Below, piece by piece: positions 11,157 through 20,751 of a stretch of DNA of 64,000 nucleotides. The first letter of the stretch is position 1, and every line of letters starts with the position of its first letter. Under the pieces are notes generated by a model. That model was not told where the DNA came from. It did no database searches and saw nothing but the letters and a program-made list of their open reading frames with translations. This stretch comes from Cochliopodium minus. Lineage: Eukaryota; Discosea; Himatismenida; Cochliopodiidae. The stretch lies in the NCBI GenBank assembly GCA_024220525.1, contig JAMYWO010000025.1:100474-164473 (forward strand), given 5' to 3'. The position numbers and the translations under genes are program-made.

Positions 11157-13328
11157 TTGCCAGAAATGAAATACCATTTTTGGTTTTTGGAATCTAACAA
11201 ACTACATTTCCTATTTAAAATCAAAAAAATAAATAAAATAAAAAAAATATATAAAATAAAAAAATAAAAAAATAAAAAAATAAAAAAATAAAAAAAATAT
11301 AAAAAATAGATTCACGTTTTTCTTTTTTGAGTTCTTTTCTTGCGCTTTTCAAGGTAGAAAACAACTGGTTGACTCTTTCTGCCATTCCAGACATTGCCAA
11401 AATCTCCTTGTAGCTCAACAACAAGTGTTTGCAGGCAGTTCCCAAAGAGATGAAAAGTTGAGTGGCAGTCAAATAATATTGCATTGTTTGAGCAGTAGTC
11501 TTCTTTTCGATACCGTTCCTTCCTACAAAAAAATAAAAAAATTTTTATTTTTATTTTTTTTAAAAAATTAAATTTGATTTTAATTTTTGAATAATTATTT
11601 TTGTTCAATTTTTTGTATTTTTTAATTTCTATTTTTAGTTATTTTTTAAGTTTTTAATTTTTTAGATTATTTTTTACCGAAATAAACTGCAGGAATCAAC
11701 ATGGAGTAGGCAAACATGGTTCCTCCATACTTCACAATGTAGGTGTCGTAAGTGGACATGATGAAGTGGAGGATTTGATGGCGATTTTCCAAATTTTCGA
11801 TCCTGTCCCAACTCTCTTGGAGAATGTTTTCTTCTCTCTTACCTCCATCTAAAAAAAAGAAAAAAAAAATATTCAATATTAAAGATAACAAAAAATATTC
11901 AAAATTATAAATAACAAAAAATAAAATATAAAAAAGAAAAGGAAATAATGATGAAAATTTTAAAAAAATGTTCAAAAAAAATATTAAAAAAATTTTTACT
12001 GTAAAAAGCAATCTGCTCGGATGAAGTAGCGATACGGTTATGATGAAGACGAAGTTCTCCTTCGAGTTTGTGGACGGTTTTGTGGAACCAAGAAAAGTCA
12101 GGAGAAACAAACTTTACCCAGAACCCTGCTATGAAAAAGAATGCATAAAATCCAACCAACTGTTGCCATCCCATCAATTTACCTATTAAACAAAAAAATA
12201 AAAATAAAGTACCAAAAAATAAAAATAAAGTGTAGATTAAAAGTAAAAAAAAAGGAAAGTTTGAAGAAAAGAAAATAAGTCTCAACCCAAAATTTATAAA
12301 AAGAGGATTAAATATTATGAATTGCGGATATTTTTTCATAATTAAATAAAAAAATTTTTTATCATTTAAAAAAAGATGTTTTTGACCCAAACTGCGAGAT
12401 ACAAAAATGATTTCGGCAATGGGACGCAAAATCTTCATGAACAACTCGGACAAAATGTCAGTGAATTCTCTCAAATCCTCAGTCATCTTTTGAACTACTT
12501 CTCCTGCCTTTTCTTGGGAAGTAGAAGCATGTGTAATTTTGTAGTACAACATTTCTTTCATGTACTTTCCGTGAAGGAGTTTGGTTAAGAGACCTCTCAT
12601 TCTTACTGCAAGATTGGATTTCAAGAACATGAGAAATGCATTGACGAATGCAGCAGGCATGCAAAAAAGTGCAAATGTGACTTGTCTGTCGAACATTTTG
12701 TCGAACTTTCCTTCTCCAATCAATTTTCCTAAAGATCCCGCCATTCTATATTTTTCAAAGATTTGTTAAATTAATAATATTATATAGCTTATTTTAACTT
12801 TTATATTTTAACATATTCTTATATTATTCTTCAATATATATTTTTTCACTGAATTTTAATTGATAATATCAAAATTTGAAAATATTCTTTTTTTTTACGT
12901 TGCTATTTTGATTGTCAAATATACTCTCAAAGCAATTCCTACAATTATACCAACACAGTGAAATACGATCACATATGATCCTTCTATCTTGGAAAATTTT
13001 TTCAAAATAGGGAAGACATTCTTCCATGAGGTTATTTTCTTTACTGGTTTCTTTTCATCTTTAATTTCTTCTATTTTGATTTCATTTGTTCTTCTTTTCA
13101 ATCTTTTTGCAAATCCAACAACAGTGGAAAGAATTGAACTGCCTCCATAAATGAATAAAAGTACCTTACCTAAACAAAAATCATAAAAAAAAAATTATTA
13201 CGAATAAAAATTAAAAAGTGGGATTTTTTGATGGATACGGTACCTCTATTTGATGATGTTACTGTATTGTAGAAATGATTAAATAATCCTGAATATCCAT
13301 CTAATCTTCTTTTTTCGAATATGCTCAT
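11157..13328 (-). CDS. ABCD-type (peroxisomal) ABC half-transporter, membrane domain half (3' truncated)
   Basis: Six exons (13328-13244, 13169-12899, 12745-12387, 12182-12000, 11848-11678, 11522-11316) splice in frame to ~425 residues. Start: ATG opening MSIFEKRRLDGY. Early hydrophobic helices (VLLFIYGGSSILSTVVG; YVIVFHCVGIIVGIALRVYL) precede the family-typical stretch ending LRPIAEIIFVSRSLG. The EAA-like signature of ABCD proteins is clear in SSEQIAFYNGGKREE. Known members import very-long-chain acyl-CoA or related substrates into peroxisomes and need two half-transporters. The nucleotide-binding domain is missing: sequence after residue ~425 is intron-like and ends at the N at 11156. An NBD of the same family lies at 62.3-63.8 kb on the same strand. 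Confidence 0.88.
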
Positions 13329-13650
13329 TTTCTTGATTGGATTTGAAAAAGAAATTTTTTTTTATATTTAAAATTTTTCGTTTTGAAAGTGCAATAAAAC
13401 TAAAATTATTTCATTCAATAGACAAATATTGCAAAGGGGTGATTTAGAGGATATTTATTCTTAATCCCTTTTTTTTTGCTTAAAATCTTATTGAATCATT
13501 TTCTTTTATTCAATTTCTTTAAACCTTAAAGACATCTTATGGAGGAATTAGAGTTAACTTTAGATGATTGACAAATATGAAAATATTTTAATGAGATTCG
13601 ATGATAAATAAAAAAAAAATTGAAAGAATATAGTAATATAACAAACTTTA
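13329..13650. promoter_or_regulatory. Divergent spacer between ABC transporter and eIF5
   Basis: 322 bp separate the two start codons, so both promoters should lie here. I see no recognisable motif beyond A/T-rich tracts. Confidence 0.4.
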
Positions 13651-15060
13651 ATGTCAGGACGTGTTAATATTCCAAGAAGTATAAAAGATAATCATTACAG
13701 ATATACCATGGCTTCCCTTGAAATCAAAATTGAGGGAAGTGGTAATGGTATTTACTGTAAAATTCCAAATTTGAAGGATATTGGAACAGATCTTAAAAGA
13801 GAACCCATTGATATCTTAAAATTTTTCGGTATTTTAAAATTTATAAAGAAATAAACAAGAAAAGCTTAAAAATTAAACATCTTAAAAGGTTTTGAGCTTG
13901 CATCTCACATAAGATGTCCAGATGCTGATACATTCATTATCAATGGAAAATTTCATAAAGAAAAATTGGCAAATACATTGGATATCTTTATTGATAAATT
14001 TGTATTATGTAAAAAATGTAAGAATCCAGAAACAAATTTGTTGACAAAAGGTAAAAAAAAATTAATTTATTTTGAAGAAATCTTCTCCTATCTTTATATC
14101 CATATAAACCTTTAATTTACTGAAATTTGACCCTTTAAATTAATAATTTAGGTGGCAATATCTATCTCCACTGCATTTCTTGTGGTCATGAAGGAATGGG
14201 AGATATGAAACACAAATTCGCAGATTATATCACCAAAGAAGTGAAAAAGAGAAGCTCAAATAGCGAAGATAAACAAAAGAAAAAATCTAGCAAAAAATCA
14301 AGCAGCAAAAAAGAAAAGGAAGAAGAAGAGGATGATCCATCCCTTTTCCAAAACTCTACCAAAGAAGAAGATGTCAAGAAGAGAAGAAAGATGTTACTTG
14401 GAGAATCTGGTCCTTCAAAGGAGAAGGGTGTTTCTTGGTGGAAATCTGAATTCAAGAAGTTGCTTGAGAATTCTGATGATAAGATCAGCAGGGAGAAGTT
14501 GATTGAATTCAGAAATAAGATTTTGTGGACCCCAGATGATCTCACTAAGTTTATGGTAAAGAAAAATTATTAAATATCTAACAAAAGATCATCTCCCAAT
14601 AAAAGTTGAATACTTGATTTATCAATAATACCTTTATATTAAGATGATTTATACTTTATATAAAAATTACAGAAATAGAGCAAACAAATTTAAAAATCCA
14701 AATATTTATCGTTTTTCTTTTAATATATAGGTTGAAACCTGCATCAATGAAAACTTGCTCAAACAGGTTGTCCCATTTGGAAAGAGATTCAGCGAATTTT
14801 TTGGTGAAAAGAGAACCCAAAGATCTTTGATCAACTCCATCATGGAAGTCATTGGAAATCGTTATCCTCAATTTGTTGAACGTATTGCCCAAGTCATCAA
14901 GGGTCTCTATGATCTTGATTGCCTTGAAGAAGATGTCATTCTCGAATGGTATGACACTACTGATCCTGGGAGTGAAAAGAACATCGAAAAGATTACTGAA
15001 TTGAAGTTGGGAATGGTTACTCTTGTAAATTGGTTAAAAAACTCTGAGGAAGAAGAATAA
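13651..15060 (+). CDS. EIF5: Translation initiation factor eIF5
   Basis: Four exons (13651-13828, 13890-14050, 14152-14555, 14731-15060) join in frame. eIF5 is the GTPase-activating protein for eIF2 in the 43S/48S complex and helps select the start codon. The N-terminal domain carries the arginine finger R17 in HYRYTM, the KVEG-like segment KIEGSGNG and the four-cysteine zinc finger CKKC...CISC. A long charged Lys/Ser/Glu linker follows (residues ~165-210). The last exon plus the end of exon 3 encode the HEAT-type W2 domain, ending in the acidic EEEE tail that binds eIF2-beta and eIF1. All parts expected of a functional eIF5 are present. A partial paralogue and a pseudogene lie downstream. 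Confidence 0.96.
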
Positions 15061-15424
15061 ACAACCCCTTTTTTTTATATCGATATCTTGCTATTATTTT
15101 ATTAAAACAAATTAAATAACCTCAAAAAAAATTTGTAAATCTTTGTTCCTTTTTGAATTGTTTTTTTTGTCATTCCTTTAATACTTTTTAGCTTAAAAGA
15201 CTTGAATTGATGAATAGTGATCTCAAGAAATTGATAAGATCAATTTGAAAGAAGAGATGACTTTTTTTGAGAAGAGAACTCTTAATTATACAAGAAAAAA
15301 ATGAAGAATTCAGAAAATTAGTTTTTCGCACCAAAAATCCATCTTTTTAAAAAAAAATAATTTAATTAAAATTAAAGAAAAAAAAAAAACTAAAAATCAA
15401 TGAAAACTAAACAAACCAAACAAA
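15061..15424. other. Intergenic spacer
   Basis: No gene found. The last ~45 bp before 15425 are nearly repeated in front of the pseudogene at 16809, showing that 5' flanking DNA was duplicated together with the coding sequence. Confidence 0.5.
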
Positions 15425-15886
15425 ATGTCTAATAAAGTAAATATACCTAGAAATGTTGTTGATATGTTCTACAGATACACAATGCCACCAATGGAAGTAG
15501 CTATTGAAGGAAATGGAAAAACTAAAATTAAAAATTTGAAACAAATTGCTAAAGATTTGAACAGGCATCCAAAAGATATTCTAAAGTTTTTGGGATATGA
15601 ATACGGAGCACAAACAAAATGTGAATTAGATATTTTCATTTTAAATGGAAAATTCAAGAAAGATGTTCTATCAAACTCACTTGATACCTTTATTGATAAA
15701 TTCGTTTTGTGTAAGAAATGTAAGAATCCCGAAACTAATTTCTTCTTGAAGAGAAGTTGTGTACATCTTCAATGTATTTCTTGTGGATCTGACAGTTTAT
15801 GTGATATGAAACATAAGTTCACAGATTATATTTCAAAAGAAACAAAGAAAAATATTCAAAATCAATCTAAAAAAAAAATTAAATAA
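15425..15886 (+). CDS. Stand-alone eIF5 N-terminal (GAP) domain paralogue
   Basis: A single-exon gene of 153 residues, clearly homologous to the first ~150 residues of the eIF5 upstream. It keeps the arginine finger (R17 in FYRYTM), the YGAQT segment typical of eIF5, and the zinc-finger cysteines CKKC...CISC. It then ends in a lysine-rich tail without linker or W2 domain. All introns of the parent are absent. The frame is intact over its whole length, unlike the third copy, which argues for selection. A lone GAP domain could act on eIF2, compete with eIF5, or resemble eIF2-beta (which shares this fold); which of these is unknown. Confidence 0.85.
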   Translation: MSNKVNIPRNVVDMFYRYTMPPMEVAIEGNGKTKIKNLKQIAKDLNRHPKDILKFLGYEYGAQTKCELDIFILNGKFKKDVLSNSLDTFIDKFVLCKKCKNPETNFFLKRSCVHLQCISCGSDSLCDMKHKFTDYISKETKKNIQNQSKKKIK

Positions 15887-15958
15887 TAATTCAAGTTTTA
15901 ATAATTTGTTTTTGTTCAATTGTTTATCAGGATTATGTTTGATCTAATCACAATACAA

Positions 15959-16660
15959 CTACATCAGAATGTTTAATTGAGATAAAAATTTAGAAATAGA
16001 TTCGATTTTTTCTGAATCAAAAGAAAAACCAGGAGAATGTTTCAAAAAGGAAGCAAGAATGAGAGAATTGAGTATCTTCTCCTTTATTTTTTCATCCTTT
16101 GAATCTTGATAAATTTTAAATAGAATTTCTGATTCAGTAAGACTGGTGATGCATTTTTCAGTACCAATGAGGGGTGGAATCTCAAGACCCAAGTAATCTA
16201 TTTTGTTGTATAATGGATCCCAGCACTCGATCTCCCTTGCATTTATTTTCTTATAAAACTCCAGACCCACTGAATTTGTTTTTCTTATGACACCCCGAAA
16301 TGGCAGATCAACATAAGTTTTCCTTAGTTCCATCAATAAGGTTCTCCCATATCCATTCAATGATAAATCCTTTCTCACAACAAACTGGCCAATATGAATA
16401 AAGGATGGTTTTTTTTGATAAACAGCAAAAGCAACTATTTCCAATTCATTCTTTAGCATGAAGAAAAGATCTTCTGGATTACAGAAGTGTTTTTGGATTG
16501 TTTCATTTAGCCATTCCTTAACTGGTTTGTCTAAGCTTATATTTTGATTTTTATATAACTCCTGGAATGAATCAACAAAGAGTTCCCTTATTTCTTCGCA
16601 TTTTTTCTCGCTGAGTTGAGTAGATTTAATTTCTTCAAAAGAATAATTTTTATCCTGCAT
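15959..16660 (-). CDS. GNAT-family acetyltransferase
   Basis: An intronless ORF of 233 residues starting MQDKNYSFEE; the ATG at 16660 is used because the longer frame upstream has no ATG. The central part shows GNAT motif A: strand HIGQFVVRKDL followed by the acetyl-CoA pyrophosphate loop SLNGYGRTLL, matching (Q/R)xxGxG/A. The adjacent region GVIRKTNSVGLEFYKKINA fits motif B. The C-terminal ~70 residues are helical and unassigned. The substrate cannot be read from the sequence. It sits between two eIF5-derived copies on the opposite strand. Confidence 0.8.
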   Translation of the reverse strand: MQDKNYSFEEIKSTQLSEKKCEEIRELFVDSFQELYKNQNISLDKPVKEWLNETIQKHFCNPEDLFFMLKNELEIVAFAVYQKKPSFIHIGQFVVRKDLSLNGYGRTLLMELRKTYVDLPFRGVIRKTNSVGLEFYKKINAREIECWDPLYNKIDYLGLEIPPLIGTEKCITSLTESEILFKIYQDSKDEKIKEKILNSLILASFLKHSPGFSFDSEKIESISKFLSQLNILM

Positions 16661-16808
16661 TTGATCCAATTTTAATTTTTTTTATTTTTTTGTTAATTTT
16701 TACACTATTTTTTTTAGTACTTAAGTTTTATTTATTCTTACTTAATAATCAATGAATTATTCAAATAAAAAAACCAAAAATCAATGAAAAATAAACAAAC
16801 CAAACAAA

Positions 16809-17235
16809 ATGTATAATAAAGTAACCTATAAATGTTGTTGATGTGTTCCACAGATACACAATGCCACCAATGGAAGTAGCTATTGAAGGAAATGGAAAAA
16901 TTAAATTTAAAAATTTGAAACAAATTGCTAAAGATTTGAACAGGCATCCAAAAGATATTCTAAGTTTTTGGGACATGAATACGGAGCACAAACAAAATGC
17001 GAATCGGAGATTTTCATTTTAAATGGAAAATTCAAGAAAGATGTTCTATCAAACTCACTTGATACCTTTTTTGATAAATTCGTTTTGTGTAAGAATCCGG
17101 AAACCCATTTCTTTATGAAGAGGATGTAGTGTATATCTTCAATGTATCTCTTGTGGATCTGACAGTTTATGATATCAAACATAAGTTCACAAATTATATC
17201 TCAAAAAACTATAAAAAAAATTTAAATAAAAATTG
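16809..17235 (+). pseudogene. Decayed third copy of eIF5 N-terminal domain
   Basis: This is a close copy of the intronless gene at 15425-15886, including ~45 bp of 5' flank. The reading frame is broken: small deletions near the start and after the LKQIAKDLNRHPKDIL-coding part, premature stops, and loss of the first CxxC of the zinc finger (the lysine-cysteine codons are deleted after the VLC-coding stretch). Long stretches are still nearly identical to the intact copy, so decay is recent. It ends just before the start of the gene at 17260 and may supply that gene's promoter. Confidence 0.88.
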
Positions 17236-17259
17236 AAGTTATTTTGCGATATATTTTGA

Positions 17260-20200
17260 ATGAATAACCCTATTTTGGATTGGGAAGAATTTATCTATTT
17301 GAATTCCAACAATGATAAAAAACTTTATGATCTTAGCTTTTTGTATTGGGAATATAAACTCAACAAAATCAAAAATCCCAATCATGATATCGAGGATATT
17401 AAATCTTTGAGCAATGAAGTGTATATAATTGTGAAGTGCAAAAATTTTGAGAATTATTTGAATGGTAACATCGAAATATATCAATTTTTCTTTTCTTTTA
17501 TTTTAAAACACAGCATTGGAAAAGAAATTATGGGGAATTCCAAAAAGAAAAACAACAGATAATCCAAAGGATACTATAACTCATCTTTGGAAGGAGGATA
17601 AAAAGATTTTGTTTTTGATATCTGTGGATGGCACAAAAAGATGGCAAGGAATCGCTCTTCTAAAGGGAGAACTCAATGAAAAAAGGGTACAAAAAGAAAA
17701 GTTGGATGGAAACAAATTTGATTTTTACGCAATTGAATGGTTGTTAAATTTCAAAAGAGAGGAAAGTGGGTTGTCATTCGAAGAAACAAAGGAGTTATAT
17801 CAAGGAGAAGGTAAAAAAAAAAAAAGAAAAGAAAGATTAAATTCCTTGTAGTTGAGGGATTTCTAATTTACTTCAAATTTTATTCCAAAAAAATTTTTGT
17901 TAGCGTTATAAATAAATTTTTTTCTTTTTTTATTTTTGAAAGGAGAGAAAGGATTTTTTGTGAACCAATCAAGAAATTTCAAAGAAATTTCCTGTGAAAT
18001 CGGCAAAATCATTAAAGAGAAAATGATTCATTTCGTTGAAATGGAGGCAAAGGATATCATCGAGAAAGAAGAAGAAAGAGAGAGGAGGAGGCTTGAGAAA
18101 TTGGATCATTTTTTTATTGTCGAGGATGATACTACTTTGGTGTGGATCGATGATTTGACCTCCAAAATCAAAAGCGATCTTGGAGAGCTTGTTTTAGCTT
18201 GTTTTTATGGGAGCAGGAGATATAACCTACACAACGAAAAAAGTGATATTGGTAAAAAAAAAATTTCTTTTGAAATCTTTTTAATTGGAATATTTTTTGA
18301 TTGTTTTTTTTAAATTGTTTATTTTGATTTTTTTTGATATTTTATTTGTATTACTTTTGATTTTTGATATTTATTTATTTTAAACAATTTTTATAATTAA
18401 GATTTTTTTTTCAATATTTTTTGTTATTTTTATTTTAATTTAATATTTTTTTGAATATTTTGTTGTTATTTTTTATATTTAAGAAATTTTTTTTGAGTAT
18501 TTTTTTTTTAATTTTTATTTTTAGACATTGTTGCTTTATATGAAGCACCCACTTTGTCTTTGTTGTCTTTTTTTCCTCCACAAGACATTTCGAACCATTC
18601 ATCTTTCAAACCAGATTTCCTCATTGTAGAGTTCTCCACTTTTTTAAAACAAGTTTTCAATGGGGACAGTAAGTTGACAGAAACTGTTTTTCAAAAAAAC
18701 AATTCTTCCATCATTTTTCAATCTGATTTTTGGGTTTCTTCTGTAAAAGAAAATAGTCACCTGTTTTTGAATTTGAGTTTTTTTAGTGGGACTTATTCGG
18801 AATTGATTGGGAAAAAGGGTAAAAAATAAAAAATAAAAAAATAAAAAAATAAAAAATAAAAAAATAAAAATAAAAAAATAAAAAAAATTGAGAATAAAAT
18901 AAAGAGAATAAAAAAGTAAAAAAAAATAAAGAGAAAATATTAAAATAAAACTAAAATTGAAAAATCTTTTTCACCTTTTAAAAAAATAATTTTTTTATTT
19001 ATTTTGGTAGGATTGCCTTATGCACTTGAACTCTCTTTCCAATTTTTTAGGAAATATTATCCTTATTGCTTACACTTGCCTCAATACGATTTGTTCTCGA
19101 AGCATAATGTTTTTTTAAACAACCCAAACAACTTTATCACCAAAAACATACACAATGAAAAAATGTACGATGAAGAAATAATCAGCGAAAATATATTTTG
19201 GAGTGAAAATATTTTTGAGAACGAAAATTTTTTGAGTGAAAATAATTTTTTGAAATTTTATGATATTTCTTCTTCTTTGGGTGCTTTGAAAAATTTCCTT
19301 CTTTCTTTTGAAAATTGTGATTTTTTTGGAAGTAAAATTTCTTATGAGTACAAACTTTGGGAATTCAATAATGAAGAAGAAAAACTGTAAAAAAATTTTT
19401 GTTTTTATTTTTATTTTTTATTTTTTATCTTATTTATATTTTAACTTTTAATTTTTAATTTTTAATTTTTATTTTATATTATTTTATATTATTTATCTTT
19501 TTTTTATTTTTTAATTTATTTTATTTTATTAAAAATTTTTCCCAATTTAGATTTAAAATTTTGAACGAGGAGGAAAAGAAAAAATATGAGGAAGAAAAAA
19601 GAAATGTTTTTAAAAAGTGGTATGTTGTATTTAGACTTCTTTTTAATTTAGAAGAAATGTGTGCTCACAACAAACCTCCCACATTGTGGTTCGAAGAGAA
19701 TTCTAAAGAAAAAAATTTTCTGGTTAAAATACGTAGCGGAGAATTTTCTCCATTGTTTTTGACTCATCTTTTTTTTTTGAGGCTGAAAATCATTCATTCT
19801 TTTTACCACAACTCAAAAGATAATGATTTAAAATTTCCTAAAGAAATTTCTGTTGAATTTTCAAAAGATTTAGCTGAAAAAATTTTTGAAAGGAGAATTC
19901 TCAATTATTCTAATTTCAGAAACAAAATTTCTTTCAAACAATTTTTTGACGAAAGTGATTTGGAGATGTTAAATAGTTTGTTGAAGAAAAATGATGGGCA
20001 ATTTAAAATTTTGAAGGATAGAAAAATTTTGTTTTTGGCGAAAGAAAGGTATACCAATACCATCACCAATTATTATCTCAAAAAATTCCAAAAAAATAAC
20101 AAAAACAAAAAAACTTTACAAGAGAATAAATACATAGGAGTTTATTTGAATGAAAACATAAAACATTTTCTCACTCCAAATTTTTCCAAGAAAAAGATTC

Positions 20201-20730
20201 CAGAGACAGGCAATATTTTGAATTTTATTGAAAATGATTGTCAATACACTTTGTATGATTGGAGAAAATTTGTTGAGCTCCTTTGTGATGGTAATGTTGC
20301 TTTGGCTTCTTTATTTTTGTGTTCTCTTAATGAAAATATGTCTGATTTTGAAATTCTTTTTGAATCTTCTTTTTGGAAAAAAACTCTTCATTTGTCAAAT
20401 CAAATTTTCAATTATAAACTTTTGAGCTTGACTTTGGGAAATTTAGAAGAACAAATCAAAAAGATTAACAAAGAAAAACTGTCTTTAGATGACTTTTATC
20501 TCGAGAGATTGCCTTTGCTTCGTGTTTGTTGCATTCATTGTGTTGGTTTCCATTTTTTTCAGAAAAATCTTTCTGGATTAGATACTCTTTCTTTGATGGA
20601 TCATTTCAAACAAAATTTTTCAAAGTGGGAATCTTTTTTTGTTTCACCCAAATCATTAATGAAATCTTTTGATGAATATTTGACTGAAATAAACATCTAC
20701 CTACTTGAAGAATTTTTAAATAAAAAATAA
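17260..20730 (+). CDS. YTH-like RNA-binding domain fused to RlaP-like nucleotidyltransferase
   Basis: Six exons (17260-17464, 17514-17810, 17943-18251, 18525-18818, 19011-19386, 19551-20730) close in frame to 886 residues. Residues ~50-200 read as a YTH domain: EVYIIVKCKNFENYL, KLWGIPK (W75), ILFLISVDGTKRWQGIALL, FYAIEWLLNF and RNFKEISCEIGKII occur in family order. Only W75 of the m6A aromatic cage is obvious; the W-x4-W loop position is V-x4-L, so methyl-A binding is not assured. From ~235 a Pol-beta-type nucleotidyltransferase begins: YGSRRYNLHNEKSDIDIV gives GS (257-258) and D269/D271. The following EFSTFLKQVFNGDSKLTETVF and LVKIRSGEFSPLFL (~551) resemble the RlaP family. A related module (DWRKFVELLCDGNVALASLFL, ~725) near the C-terminus suggests internal duplication. 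An EVE/PUA-type domain is the alternative to YTH. Confidence 0.78.
18947..18981 (+). repeat. 35-nt dispersed repeat, copy 1 (intron of YTH-nucleotidyltransferase gene)
   Basis: Exactly identical to 59740-59774 in NOP53. Here it lies inside an intron and antisense to its orientation in NOP53, where it spans the exon 2 end and donor site. The surrounding intron is A-rich, whereas other introns of this gene are T-rich on the sense strand. Confidence 0.9.
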
Positions 20731-20751
20731 TTAAAAAAAGCTAATGTATTT

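Noticed and set aside
12300-12345. Partial match (GCGGATATT) to the shared intronic motif
   Set aside because: Only nine bases match and the orientation is opposite to the host gene; chance is likely in A/T-rich DNA.
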